A stretch of 64,000 nt of DNA, from positions 1 through 64,000 of the forward strand of contig JAUIKF010000001.1 in assembly GCA_030430575.1 (NCBI GenBank). The letters run 5' to 3'. Of this stretch, positions 25,609 to 34,774 are shown piece by piece. The position numbers and the translations under genes are program-made. The notes beneath the pieces were generated by a model, which saw only the letters and a list, made by a program, of their open reading frames with translations, did not search any database and was not told the DNA's origin. This stretch comes from Bacteroidia bacterium (GTDB lineage: Bacteria; Bacteroidota; Bacteroidia; J057). Numbering within the stretch: position 1 is the first letter of the stretch; each line of letters begins with the position of its first letter.

Positions 25609-26064
25609 TTGAACGCTTTGCACTTCTCCTGGCAACTGGCAACTTTTGACGAATTGAGCAACGCTCAATTATACGCGATCCTGATGGCCCGTCAGGAGGT
25701 CTTTGTCGTGGAGCAGTATTGCCCATATCTGGACGCCGATGGCATGGATGAAGTGGCCTATCATTTGATGGGATGGGAGGGAGACACCCTCCTCGCTTAC
25801 CTTCGCATCTTACCGCCAGGAATTACAGGAGAAGCCGTCGTAATTGGACGGGTGTTGACGGTAAAAAAAGCCCGAAAATCGGGCCTGGGTAAAATGGCCA
25901 TGACCAAAGGAATGGCTCACGCTAACGCTTTATTTCCCAACAAAAGTATCTGTATTTCTGCCCAGACCTATTTACAAGCCTTTTATGAAGAATTGGGGTT
26001 TAAATTCACAGGAAAAGCTTACCTTGAGGACGGTATTCCCCATATCGAAATGATAACACCTTAA
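25609..26064 (+). CDS. ElaA-type GNAT N-acetyltransferase
   Basis: 151 residues from a TTG start (NALHFSWQLATFDELSNAQL). The ElaA pattern is clear: LYAILMARQEVFVVEQYCPY followed by DADGMDEVAYHLMGW, then the acetyl-CoA loop in RVLTVKKARKSGLGKMAM and the C-terminal EELGFKFTGKAYLEDGIPH. The substrate is unknown. It is cytoplasmic. The stop is 3 bases before the start of the LysE gene, which indicates co-transcription. The TTG start is preferred because it gives the usual N-terminal length. Confidence 0.83.
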   Translation: MNALHFSWQLATFDELSNAQLYAILMARQEVFVVEQYCPYLDADGMDEVAYHLMGWEGDTLLAYLRILPPGITGEAVVIGRVLTVKKARKSGLGKMAMTKGMAHANALFPNKSICISAQTYLQAFYEELGFKFTGKAYLEDGIPHIEMITP

Positions 26065-26067
26065 ACT

Positions 26068-26673
26068 TTGAATGCGTTAATCTCAGGTTATTTGACGGGC
26101 CTTGCCTTGATTATCTTTATTGGCCCCGTTTTTTTTACCCTCCTTAAAAGTGCGCTGCAATACGGTTTTAAAGCCGGTTTCACGGTGGCTGTTGGGATAT
26201 TTATCAGCGATGTGATCGCTGTTGCGCTCTGCTTATTAGGCGTCGCCTCTTTTATTGAATCCCCAGAAAACAAGTTCTATGTAGGCCTGGCAGGCGCTGT
26301 GATCGCCATTACCCTAGGCATCCGCTATTTGATCAAACCTGCTCTCCCAAAGGCGAAAGTCCTCACCTTGAAATCGACTGATTACGTGGGGTTTTTTGTC
26401 AAAGGGTTCCTGGTCAATTTTGTCAACCCATTTGTCTTTGTTGTATGGATTGTCATCATCAATGAAGCTGCTGGGCGCTTTGGAGAGGGTACAGACCTCC
26501 TAGTCTACCTATCTGCTGCCTTATTAGGCATCCTTACCACAGACAGCCTTAAGGCACTATTTGCCCATAAACTCAGTCTTATCCTAAAACCTGGTTTCCT
26601 CAGTCGGGTGTATCGACTAATTGGGCTGATCCTGATTGTATTTGGGGTGGTGATGATTGTTCGGGTAATATAA
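26068..26673 (+). CDS. LysE family amino-acid exporter
   Basis: 201 residues with about six transmembrane helices, TTG start. The family signature is seen in helix 1, IFIGPVFFTLLKSALQYGFKAG, and GIFISDVIAVALCLLGVASF in helix 2. FLVNFVNPFVFVVWIVIINE corresponds to the conserved third-helix region. LysE/RhtB proteins export amino acids and derivatives across the inner membrane. The precise substrate cannot be read from the sequence. The gene is directly downstream of the ElaA-type acetyltransferase, and its stop is 6 bases from a 41-base palindrome shared with the convergent metalloprotease gene. Confidence 0.83.
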   Translation: MNALISGYLTGLALIIFIGPVFFTLLKSALQYGFKAGFTVAVGIFISDVIAVALCLLGVASFIESPENKFYVGLAGAVIAITLGIRYLIKPALPKAKVLTLKSTDYVGFFVKGFLVNFVNPFVFVVWIVIINEAAGRFGEGTDLLVYLSAALLGILTTDSLKALFAHKLSLILKPGFLSRVYRLIGLILIVFGVVMIVRVI

Positions 26674-26678
26674 TTTAT

Positions 26679-26719
26679 ACCCCCGTAGCGTCGTTGGAGT
26701 CCAACGACGCTACGGGGGT
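26679..26719. terminator. Perfect 41-bp palindrome between convergent genes
   Basis: Two 20-base arms (26679-26698 and 26700-26719; each contains CCCCGTAGCGTCGTTGG or its complement) around one central G. It lies 6 bases from one stop codon and 6 bases from the other. No long T run follows on either side, but flanking TTTA/AAATTT provides short ones. A bidirectional terminator role is inferred. Confidence 0.8.
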
Positions 26720-26724
26720 GAAAT

Positions 26725-28959
26725 TTAATGACAAATTTTCCCCAAAACCCGCTCTTTTTCCATAAGGATTTTATAACAAAAAACCCCACTAGGTAAATCA
26801 GGAATAGGAATTTCCATCCTTCTATCCCCTGTATTTTTGAAGGTTTTTTGGAATAAAACCCTTCCTTTCATATCAATTAATTCAAACGTAAAATCTACCG
26901 GCTGCACCATTTCCAGCCATAATTTATCCTGAAAAGGATTTGGATAAATATGTACCCCTAGATCAGGCAAAGGCTTTTCAGCGCCCACATTGCCTAGAAT
27001 GCTAAAGTCTTTATTCGATATATCAAAAAAGACATTGTCAGCGGCCTTTATTTTGACGCGGGCAGTTCTTGTACTGACACTGGGAATATTAACCTTGACC
27101 TGCCCTTTGTTAGGGACATTTTTGGCTAATACCAGGCTGTCAGGAAAGGTATACCCCCCATCTAATGAAAGCAATACATTGACAGCCTGACAGTTCACAG
27201 GTGGCATATCTGTATTGGCGATGTCCCAGACTACCTCCGCAGAATCTCCATGCCACCAAGTCACTTCTCCATCATTGGGCTGGCTTATCGTAAATGGTCC
27301 TGACAAGGCAGTTACGTCGATGGATGCGGCAGAAAAATTTACCCCTCCTCCAGCAATCCGCTGGTCGCGAACTGTAAGCCGAAAGGTAAGGCTTCGGGTA
27401 TAGGTTGGATATACTTCCCCTTTGGTACTGGTACTATCCAGGATGTCCTGAAGACGCGGGAAGGTCCTTATCGGAGAGGGCGATGGCGGATAGGATCGAA
27501 ACATAGGGGCATTCAAGGAAGGCGCTTGTGGGCCGCCCGCAGGCCCCAAATCGTATTGTTCCCAACAATAGCTCAAAGCATCGCCATCTATATCTTGGCC
27601 AAATCCTTCTAGCTCAAAAGGCGTCAATATGGGAATGGTGTGGTCCATCGGGGGAATGCCAACCACAGGCGGGGTATTCCCTGTAGGGGTGATGGCTCCA
27701 CACGTACTGGCCATGCCCGAAGTGATATTAACCAAAATCTGCTGGTAAGAGTGGCTGTGAAAATAAGCATCACTATTGAACTGTAAGTCATCGTCTCCAC
27801 ACAGCCCAGCATAGGCCATAATGGTAGAGCCACTCCCTGGCTCATAGGCAGAATCCATCTCGCGTTGCCCACCACACACCAAGCGTTGGCCATTGTAGGT
27901 ATGTTGTGCCCCAAACTGGTGGCCTATTTCATGAGACACATAGTCAACATCAAAAGGATCACCTGTAGGCGTCGCAATTCCCGTCACGCCTTTGGCCTTG
28001 TCGGTGGGGTCACATACGCTGGCCAAGTTGGCAAGGCCTCCTCCTCCCGTACTGAAAACATGGCCTATGTCATATCGAGTATTTCCGATAACCTGGTCAA
28101 TGGTTGTTTGATTTTGGTTAGATAGGGCAATCGGATTGGTATTTGAATAGGGATCTGTCATACCATCTGTAAAGATGAGTTTATCGTTATCTCCTACCAA
28201 AACTAGCCGAATGGCAAGTTCTCGCTCATAGATAGCATTCACACGATTGATCGTGGTGACCATGCCTGAAAGGGCACCGATGACAGTCCCTCCAAAAAAC
28301 TGGGTATACTCGCCTGTAGCTGCCAGCGCAAGCCTGTAAGTCCGCAATTCTGCGCCATTCGCGATGCGGCTTCCCACATCTACAGGACTGCGAGATCGGT
28401 GTTGTCTTCCAATCAGTCGCTCGGCAAAAGCCTGCGACCGACGTACGTCTCGCTTGAAATAACTCAGGTATTGAGGCGCGACGGTCATGGGATCTATGTA
28501 GACCGTACCTTTGGGAGAAAGGATAATAGCATGGAAGCCATTGCTTCCGATATCTATGCGGATAGACGCGCCAGGTACCGTAGGGCAGTCCCCCGCAAAT
28601 GTCTGAATATCAGGGTATTTTAATTGAAGGGTCGTCTCCATGATGGGGGACTGGTAGAGGTTAAATACCAGCATTTCTCCAGTAGGCATAGGGACGGTCA
28701 GAGGGAGGGAGGGTTGGATAAAAGGATAAGGCTGAAAGGCTTCTTGAGGTGCATCTTGCAAGTATTGGCGCAGGCGCGTCAAGTCTAAGTCAAGGCGCTC
28801 ATAGGCCGCAGGAAGTTGCAGGCCCTGGGATGCAGAAAAGGTCTGATTGGGGGAAACTTGCCAAAAGTTGCCCGCAGTTTCTGCTGGATCCATTTGCCCA
28901 AATACATTTCCACAAATTCCTAAAATTATCCAACATAAGGGTAGACGTAATATCCTCAT
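26725..28959 (-). CDS. Reprolysin-like zinc metalloprotease with T9SS type A sorting domain
   Basis: 744 residues. After a signal peptide (LCWIILGICGNVFGQ) and a pro-region of about 190 residues, the catalytic domain has the metzincin motif HEIGHQFGAQH (His343, Glu344, His347, His353), followed by TYNG and a Met-turn candidate in STIMAYAGLCG. The spacing fits reprolysin-like (M12B) proteases. An Ig-like domain follows (VTWWHGDSAEVVWDIANT). The C-terminus (VHIYPNPFQDKLWLEM ... GVFCYKILM) is a type A sorting domain, so secretion across the outer membrane by T9SS is expected. The probable role is digestion of extracellular protein. The gene faces the LysE gene. Confidence 0.88.
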   Translation of the reverse strand: MRILRLPLCWIILGICGNVFGQMDPAETAGNFWQVSPNQTFSASQGLQLPAAYERLDLDLTRLRQYLQDAPQEAFQPYPFIQPSLPLTVPMPTGEMLVFNLYQSPIMETTLQLKYPDIQTFAGDCPTVPGASIRIDIGSNGFHAIILSPKGTVYIDPMTVAPQYLSYFKRDVRRSQAFAERLIGRQHRSRSPVDVGSRIANGAELRTYRLALAATGEYTQFFGGTVIGALSGMVTTINRVNAIYERELAIRLVLVGDNDKLIFTDGMTDPYSNTNPIALSNQNQTTIDQVIGNTRYDIGHVFSTGGGGLANLASVCDPTDKAKGVTGIATPTGDPFDVDYVSHEIGHQFGAQHTYNGQRLVCGGQREMDSAYEPGSGSTIMAYAGLCGDDDLQFNSDAYFHSHSYQQILVNITSGMASTCGAITPTGNTPPVVGIPPMDHTIPILTPFELEGFGQDIDGDALSYCWEQYDLGPAGGPQAPSLNAPMFRSYPPSPSPIRTFPRLQDILDSTSTKGEVYPTYTRSLTFRLTVRDQRIAGGGVNFSAASIDVTALSGPFTISQPNDGEVTWWHGDSAEVVWDIANTDMPPVNCQAVNVLLSLDGGYTFPDSLVLAKNVPNKGQVKVNIPSVSTRTARVKIKAADNVFFDISNKDFSILGNVGAEKPLPDLGVHIYPNPFQDKLWLEMVQPVDFTFELIDMKGRVLFQKTFKNTGDRRMEIPIPDLPSGVFCYKILMEKERVLGKICH

Positions 28960-29136
28960 AGGCAGGTTGTTATTAGTAGCGTTAATGTGTTGTTAATTTC
29001 TTTTTATCAAATGAGTTGCTAAAGGATCATAGATTCAAAATACATTGCTTCCAAATCAATCCCAAAATGTTTATTTTCCGCCATCAAATCAACCTTACAT
29101 TCTCTGAACCTTTACACCAACACGAATTCTTTACAC

Positions 29137-31203
29137 ATGAAACATTTATTTTACACATTTCAAAAACTCCTCTTATTTTTTTCTTTTGCGTTTCTAGCTC
29201 ATAGTTCCTTTGCCCAGGGGTCACCCCTAGATGCTTTTACCGCTCCTGTTCAGTCCTTGGCCTGTAGCACCTTCACCGTTTCAGCCAGCGGATGGCATGG
29301 ATGTGCCAATGCCTCATTAACTGGCAGTTCTGTCACGGTTTCAGGATCTAGAATTCATTATAATATTTTTGTAACTCAACCCTTTATTTGCCTGCCAGCA
29401 CTTGTTGCATGGTCTCGTACCAGCACGGTTGCTGCAAATACCATCCCCCCTGGAAGTTATACCATTGTAGGGAGATATGTCCTGAATGGCTCACCCATAG
29501 ATAGCCTCAGTAGGTCTATCGTTATTGGCTCTTGCTGTGCTGCTAGCCCTAGTTTTGCGGTTTCAGATACCCTGATATGCCCTGGGGATAGTATCTCTTT
29601 TAGGGCTAATGATACAACGCTAAATAGCTATGCCTGGAAGCTCAACGGTTCCACCTTTTCATCAACTGCGAGTTCCATGCAGACATTTACGCAGCCAGGT
29701 AATTATACTGTGAGCTTGGTAGTCGGCAATACGATGTGTTCCGATTCTGTAGACAAAATGATCACGGTTTCCACTTTGCCACAAGCCACCATTTCCAATC
29801 CGGTGTTTGAGACCTGCCCGGGCAGCAGCGATGGCGGGGCTTCCCTTACCGTGACAGGCGGCAATTCTCCCTATTCCGTCACTTGGTCCAATGGGGACAC
29901 CACCAATGATTTGAGCATGGCGGGCGCAGGGAAATATTATGTGTCAGTCGTTGACAATTTAGGATGTCCTGCAGCCATTGATTCTATCACGATCATTAGT
30001 GGACCGCCAGTTACGGCGAGTTTTACCCAAAGTGTCCCAGCGATCTGTCCCGGAGATGTAGTCACTTTTACTAGTACCAGTATGGGCGGCAATACCTTTG
30101 ACTGGCAATTGGCTGGTCAATCACAGGCAACCACACAGATGGCCAGTTTTGCCCTGATAGATACGGGATTCAATACGGTGAGCCTGATTGTGAGCTTCAG
30201 CGGAGCATGTACAGATACAGCTACTGGTACTGTGTATGTAGAAGATCCTCCCACAGCCATTTTTTCTCAAAATACCCTCCAAGTGATATGCCCTGGAGAC
30301 ACAGTCGATTTCACGAACCTGAGCGTCAGAGGCAAATCTTTTGAATGGCTTTTGGATGGTCAGCAGTTGGCAACATCAACAGACTTTTCCCATGTTTTTC
30401 CAGATACAGGCAATTACGTTGTCACCCTGATCGCAACAGGTACTTTGTGCTCAGATACTATGATCGTACCATTTACGGTGGCAGCTCCCCCCAGTATTAC
30501 AGGCCGTGTCGTGAACCAGACCTGCCCAGGCGATATGGATGGGCTGATTGACCTGACATTGATTGGTGGGGTGAATCCGTTTACTTATAGTTGGTCAAAT
30601 GGTGCAGGCACAGAAGACCTAACATTCCTAGACAGTGGCACCTATATCGTCACGATCATGGACGCAGCAGGCTGTATTTCGCAAGACACTTTCCAGGTTG
30701 GGACCGACGGCGGCGTCACTGCCAATTATACGTTGACACTTTCCAATGACACCCTTACCGTCATGGATCTTTCCAGTGCCAATGCCCTCACATGGGATTG
30801 GGATTTTGGAGATGGAAACTCTAGTACCAACCCCAATAATACGCATGTGTTTCAGGGCAATGACCAATTTATTGTTTGCCTGACGGTTACCGATCTTTTT
30901 GGTTGTATGGATACCAAATGTGACACCATTATGGTAGCTGTGGGGCTAACCCCTTTTGCCCAGCAAACGCTTGAAGTATATCCTAATCCCGCTGACCAAG
31001 CGATTGTCCTCAATCTGCAAGATCTTGTAGGAAAGCAAGTTGAGATTCGATTATTTGATGAATTGGGGCGAAAAGTTTTGGAACAAAATCAGATAGCGAC
31101 AGAACGCCACCAACTGAATATCAGCGACTTATCCAAAGGCATTTACCTTTTGCAAGTTATTGCCGATGGGGGTTTTTATCGGACAAAAATTGTGAAGGAG
31201 TAA
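29137..31203 (+). CDS. T9SS type A exported protein with SprB and PKD repeats
   Basis: 688 residues. A signal peptide (LLLFFSFAFLAHSSFAQG) precedes a cysteine-containing N-terminal domain. Several PKD or Ig-like modules follow, each with a CPGDSISF- or CPGDTVDF-like start and a GNYTVSLV-like end. Two SprB-type repeats are clear: TCPGSSDGGASLTVTGGNSP and TCPGDMDGLIDLTLIGGVNP, each ending in a GxYxVxVxDxxGC pattern. A PKD domain (TWDWDFGDGNSS) precedes the type A sorting domain (LEVYPNPADQAIVLNL). SprB repeats are found in gliding adhesins, so a surface or secreted adhesin is likely. It is a single gene, divergent from the metalloprotease. Confidence 0.87.
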   Translation: MKHLFYTFQKLLLFFSFAFLAHSSFAQGSPLDAFTAPVQSLACSTFTVSASGWHGCANASLTGSSVTVSGSRIHYNIFVTQPFICLPALVAWSRTSTVAANTIPPGSYTIVGRYVLNGSPIDSLSRSIVIGSCCAASPSFAVSDTLICPGDSISFRANDTTLNSYAWKLNGSTFSSTASSMQTFTQPGNYTVSLVVGNTMCSDSVDKMITVSTLPQATISNPVFETCPGSSDGGASLTVTGGNSPYSVTWSNGDTTNDLSMAGAGKYYVSVVDNLGCPAAIDSITIISGPPVTASFTQSVPAICPGDVVTFTSTSMGGNTFDWQLAGQSQATTQMASFALIDTGFNTVSLIVSFSGACTDTATGTVYVEDPPTAIFSQNTLQVICPGDTVDFTNLSVRGKSFEWLLDGQQLATSTDFSHVFPDTGNYVVTLIATGTLCSDTMIVPFTVAAPPSITGRVVNQTCPGDMDGLIDLTLIGGVNPFTYSWSNGAGTEDLTFLDSGTYIVTIMDAAGCISQDTFQVGTDGGVTANYTLTLSNDTLTVMDLSSANALTWDWDFGDGNSSTNPNNTHVFQGNDQFIVCLTVTDLFGCMDTKCDTIMVAVGLTPFAQQTLEVYPNPADQAIVLNLQDLVGKQVEIRLFDELGRKVLEQNQIATERHQLNISDLSKGIYLLQVIADGGFYRTKIVKE

Positions 31204-31208
31204 AAGAA

Positions 31209-31286
31209 TTGAACCATATAAGACATAGAAGGGCATTTAAGTAGAAAGCGAATCTTATATGAACTTATAAGCCTTATATGGTTCAA
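31209..31286. terminator. Inverted repeat spanning a convergent gap and one stop codon
   Basis: Fourteen-base perfect arms TTGAACCATATAAG (31209-31222) and CTTATATGGTTCAA (31273-31286) enclose the gap between the SprB/PKD gene and the glycosyltransferase gene. The right arm includes the glycosyltransferase stop codon (complement TCA at 31283-31285). Confidence 0.6.
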
Positions 31287-32437
31287 ACCAATTCCTGGTA
31301 GGCTTCAAGCACATGCTTTGCAGCCTGCTCCCAGTCCAGCCCTTGGCTGGACTTTTTTAGTTGCTGCCCCATCGAGGCAGCCCTTTCAGGTGCTGCCAAA
31401 ATGGACGCTACTGTTGCGACGAGGTCATTCGTTTGTTCTGGGTCTACATAGACAGCCGGGTGCAACACTTCTTTCACCCCTGCATGATGAGAAATGACAC
31501 TCGGCACGCCAAAATAGGCAGCCTCCAATGCCGCCAATCCAAAGGGCTCAGAGCGAGAAGGCATGACGTAGACGTCTGCCATTGACAGCAGATCAAACAC
31601 CTCCTCTCTTTGCATAAAGCCCAGAAAATGAATTCTGTCCCCTAAGCGCAAATCGGCTACCTGCGTCATCAACTCAAACTCCATCGGGCCGTCACCCGCC
31701 AAGGCAAATCGAAGTTCAGGTTGCTTTTTGAGCAGTTCTATGGCCATGTCCACAAAGAGGTCGGGGCCTTTTTGATGGGCAAGGCGCCCCACATATACGA
31801 CGAGTTTTTCTGGAAATGGGCGATCGGTTTGGTAGGCTTCAAATGGCTTCAAGCCATTGTGAATGGGCTTAATTTTCTCTTCCGAAATGCCATATTCAGA
31901 GCGAATAACTTCTGCTGTATATTCGCTAACAGGCAAAATGAGATCCGCTTCTTGAAGCGCTTTTTGCTCCAACTCATATACCCAGTTTTTGTCACCGCCT
32001 TTATTCCGATCTGTCTCCAAAGCATGCACATGAAGAACCATCGGTTTGCCCGAACGGGCTTTCAATTCCATTGCAGGCCCAAAGGTCATCCAGTCATGGG
32101 CGTGAATCACATCGTATTCTTTTTCAGCAGCCACTTCAAGCGTATGCTGGGTATAATCTTTTATGTTTTCTCGCAAATGAGCCCCATAGTGCTGATCCTC
32201 AGACGCATAAGGGGAAATGCCTATAGGATAAGGGTTTATCGGCGAATCAGCGCGTTCCGTCACCAGCTTATGTGTCGCTTTGATGGTCTCCCAATCAGGC
32301 AAAATTAAGTCCAGGTCGACTTGGGATGCTAGTGCCTCTACTAATCCTTGACTGGCTACGCCTAGACCTCCACTGAGGTGGGGAGGAAACTCCCACCCAA
32401 GCATCAATACGCGGATATGTTGCTTCAGATTTTTCAT
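31283..32437 (-). CDS. GT4-family glycosyltransferase (glycogen-synthase-like)
   Basis: 384 residues, GT-B fold. The N-terminal domain starts VLMLGWEFPPHLSGGLGVAS, the glycine-rich loop of starch and glycogen synthase-type enzymes. DVIHAHDWMTFGPAMEL and VVYVGRLAHQKGPDLF follow. The EX7E nucleotide-sugar motif is SEPFGLAALEAAYFG. No signal peptide. Its likely role is adding glucosyl or another sugar from a nucleotide sugar to a glucan or glycoconjugate in the cytoplasm. The WEFPP..GG start and the glucan phosphorylase-like gene in the same window favour glycogen metabolism, but the acceptor is not certain. Confidence 0.82.
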   Translation of the reverse strand: MKNLKQHIRVLMLGWEFPPHLSGGLGVASQGLVEALASQVDLDLILPDWETIKATHKLVTERADSPINPYPIGISPYASEDQHYGAHLRENIKDYTQHTLEVAAEKEYDVIHAHDWMTFGPAMELKARSGKPMVLHVHALETDRNKGGDKNWVYELEQKALQEADLILPVSEYTAEVIRSEYGISEEKIKPIHNGLKPFEAYQTDRPFPEKLVVYVGRLAHQKGPDLFVDMAIELLKKQPELRFALAGDGPMEFELMTQVADLRLGDRIHFLGFMQREEVFDLLSMADVYVMPSRSEPFGLAALEAAYFGVPSVISHHAGVKEVLHPAVYVDPEQTNDLVATVASILAAPERAASMGQQLKKSSQGLDWEQAAKHVLEAYQELV

Positions 32438-32618
32438 TGGGCGCGCAAGTTACAAAGGAGGATTGGAATTAAAATTAAAATCGATATGAAAATATCAGCT
32501 GTCTTTCAATTTTGATTTCTATTTTCATTTTACTTTTCATTTTAATTTTCATTTGTCTCTTGATTTGTTCCCATAGGGAGCTTTTTCTTAATTTGTACAA
32601 AATAACTTTTCAAATCAT

Positions 32619-33575
32619 ATGAGAACCACTTACCTCTCTCTAACACTCCTTATTTTTGCTACTCTACTTATGAGTTGTGGAAATGAAGGAGGCGATGGCG
32701 CTGGGACAGACCCTGCTGCCGATACGACAGCCACCTCAGCCAGTAATACCGATGCTGAAGCAGCAGCAGTTGAGACCCAAGCCATCTGCCTGTGGGGCAA
32801 AGTTGGCCTGCGGTCAGGCCCTGGCATGAAGGATGTCAAATATATGACGACCATCTACTTTGGGGAAAAACTGACACCTACTGGTAAAGAAGAATTGATT
32901 GAAGACGAAGAGCGTACCTATGTGGAGGTCTCTCTTTCAGATGGCAAAGTAGGCTGGGTAAACAATTACCTGCTGGCAAATCCGGGAGAATTGGCTGCCG
33001 TTACTTCCACTTTGCAATTGTACAAGCGCCCTGACCTCGCTACCCTGAAAGGCAGCACTTTTGAGACAGGTGAGGTACTCGCTTTAGGGGCAGAAAAAGA
33101 CGGTTGGCGAGAAGTATTTGGATACGAAAAAAAGAAAGAAGGCTGGATACAAGCTGATGCTGGTGTAACCACAGACGAAAAAGATGTCACTGTCGCTGTT
33201 CTATATCAGCGCGCCATAAAAGAAGAAAATAGTAGCAAGAAAAAAGAGCAATTATCCGCAATTGCTGCTAACAAAGCCTTGGCTGTTTCCAATTTCATGA
33301 GCCTGGTCAATGAAGCGTTAGCTGAGCCAGAAGAAGTCGCTCCAGAAATTGGGGAAAACCAACTACTGGTCAACGCTGACCGCGTCAATGTCCGCAGCGA
33401 AGCCAAAGTAGAAGAGGGCAATGTACTCTTCCAGCTAGATAAAAATACGGTCGTAGACATTTTGGAAACAGGCGCAGAAGAGACCATCCGCGACATGACC
33501 GCCAATTGGTACAAGATCTCTCATGAAGGCCAGCAAGGCTGGATTTACGGCTATCATACGTCGAAGAAGGAGTAG
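32619..33575 (+). CDS. SH3-domain lipoprotein
   Basis: 318 residues. The lipobox LMSC places the lipidated cysteine at residue 20, followed by an acidic, Ala/Thr-rich linker. Two bacterial SH3-type domains are visible: one near 50-110 (LWGKVGLRSGPGMKDVKYM, then EVSLSDGKVGWVNNYLL) and one at the C-terminus (LLVNADRVNVRSEAKVEEGN, then ISHEGQQGWIYGYHT). Between them is a second SH3-like beta region and a helical part. Such proteins bind peptidoglycan or peptides at the envelope. A weak promoter-like pair (TTG at 32565, TTAATTTG at 32588-32595, 20 bases apart) precedes the gene. The stop codon abuts a hairpin-unit array. Confidence 0.8.
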   Translation: MRTTYLSLTLLIFATLLMSCGNEGGDGAGTDPAADTTATSASNTDAEAAAVETQAICLWGKVGLRSGPGMKDVKYMTTIYFGEKLTPTGKEELIEDEERTYVEVSLSDGKVGWVNNYLLANPGELAAVTSTLQLYKRPDLATLKGSTFETGEVLALGAEKDGWREVFGYEKKKEGWIQADAGVTTDEKDVTVAVLYQRAIKEENSSKKKEQLSAIAANKALAVSNFMSLVNEALAEPEEVAPEIGENQLLVNADRVNVRSEAKVEEGNVLFQLDKNTVVDILETGAEETIRDMTANWYKISHEGQQGWIYGYHTSKKE

Positions 33576-33849
33576 AGACCGTTCGGGCTGAAGACAGCCC
33601 TCACTGCCAGATCGTTCGCCCTATGGGCTCACTGTCAGACCGCTCAGGCCGAAGACGGCCTTCGCTGTCAGATCGCTCGAAGACTCGCTGTCAGACTAAG
33701 AGACTTCCTGAAGGCTATAAGCCTTGACTTTAATCTGACAGCGAGGCGAGTCTTCGAGCCGCGCGGTCTCTCATCTGACAGTGAGGGCTGAGCTTGCCGA
33801 AGCCCGAACGGTCTGACAGCGAAGGCGAGTCTTCGAGCCTGAGCGGTCT
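33576..33849. repeat. Array of seven hairpin units in two opposed blocks
   Basis: Four units on the left run in one orientation (about 33576-33610, 33611-33638, 33639-33671 and 33672-33694; form AGACCG-TTCGGGCTGAAG... ending CTGTCAG). Three units on the right are inverted (33735-33770, 33776-33812, 33813-33849; starting CTGACAG and ending CGGTCT). Each carries its own small stem. The array starts next to the lipoprotein stop and touches the HDAC-like stop codon, so it fills the whole convergent gap. Confidence 0.85.
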
Positions 33850-34760
33850 CAAAACCACAGGTCCTGCGCCAATCGAAAGGTATTGCAGTGTGCCTCCACA
33901 ATGTCCCGAATTCTTGGGGAATAGCCACCTCCAAGGGATACAACGACAGGAATATCGTAGCTTTTACATGTTTGGAAGACAAGGGCATCTCGCTGCTTGC
34001 AGCCTTGAATACTCAAGCTGAGCTTGCCCAGTTTATCTGTGGCCAGGACATCAACCCCCGCTAAGTAAAACACCAATTCTGGTTCTTCTTCCTCTATCAA
34101 CCTCGGCAAAATATCTGTCAAAGTCTTGAGGTAGGCTGTATCGCCTGTACCTACCGGCAAGCCTATGTCTAAGTCAGAAGCCTCTTTTTTCAAGGGGTAA
34201 TTGGCTTGACAGTGCATGGAAAAGGTGAAAACTTCTGGGCGATTTTGAAAAATAAAGGCGGTTCCGTTGCCTTGATGGACATCGAGGTCTACAATGAGAA
34301 TCTTGCTAAGAGCCCCAGTATGAAGGAGGTAATTTGAAGCAATGGCCATGTCATTGAGCAAGCAAAACCCTTCGCCATGATCTGGATAGGCATGGTGGGT
34401 ACCTCCTGCGATATTCAACGCGATGCCATCGCGTTGGGCATGAAAGACATTCATCAAGGTGCCCATAGAGATAGTGCGGCCACGTGCCACCAAGGTAGGA
34501 CTAAAAGGAAAGCCCGTGCGACGGGCTTCTCTTGGGGTAAGCGTCCCCATTTTTAGTTTATGCCAATACTCCTCCGTATGCGTGAGCAAGATCATCTCTT
34601 CCGTGAGTAGATCTGGCATATAGAAGTTGTCTTCATTCACCGTCCCTTCATAGACAAGTTGTTCGGGGATCAACTCATACTTTTCCATCGGAAACCGATG
34701 GCCTTCGGGGACTTTGTAGCGGTAATTGGGCGCCCAAGCGATCTTCAGCGACTGCTTCAA
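33849..34760 (-). CDS. Histone deacetylase superfamily protein (AcuC/HDAC-like)
   Basis: 303 residues, arginase-deacetylase fold. Residues that match HDAC active sites are visible: His122-His123 in GGTHHAYPDHGEGFC, the zinc ligands Asp160 and His162 in LIVDLDVHQGNGT, a later Asp in YLAGVDVLATDKLG, and a catalytic Tyr in SLGGGYSP. The enzyme should remove acetyl or acyl groups from lysines or small amines such as acetylpolyamines. In bacteria lacking histones the substrate is unknown. No signal peptide. It ends a minus-strand run with the DEAD-box helicase (14 bases upstream) and the GMC oxidoreductase. Confidence 0.87.
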   Translation of the reverse strand: MKQSLKIAWAPNYRYKVPEGHRFPMEKYELIPEQLVYEGTVNEDNFYMPDLLTEEMILLTHTEEYWHKLKMGTLTPREARRTGFPFSPTLVARGRTISMGTLMNVFHAQRDGIALNIAGGTHHAYPDHGEGFCLLNDMAIASNYLLHTGALSKILIVDLDVHQGNGTAFIFQNRPEVFTFSMHCQANYPLKKEASDLDIGLPVGTGDTAYLKTLTDILPRLIEEEEPELVFYLAGVDVLATDKLGKLSLSIQGCKQRDALVFQTCKSYDIPVVVSLGGGYSPRIRDIVEAHCNTFRLAQDLWF

Positions 34761-34774
34761 TTAATCAATGGTTC

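Noticed and set aside
33576-33849. Possible CRISPR array
   Set aside because: The units are inverted in two blocks, vary in length and have no unique spacers between them; no cas genes are in the window.
33668-33988. Open frame on the minus strand at the end of the HDAC-like gene
   Set aside because: It is composed of the repeat array and an alternative frame of the HDAC-like gene, with no recognisable domain.
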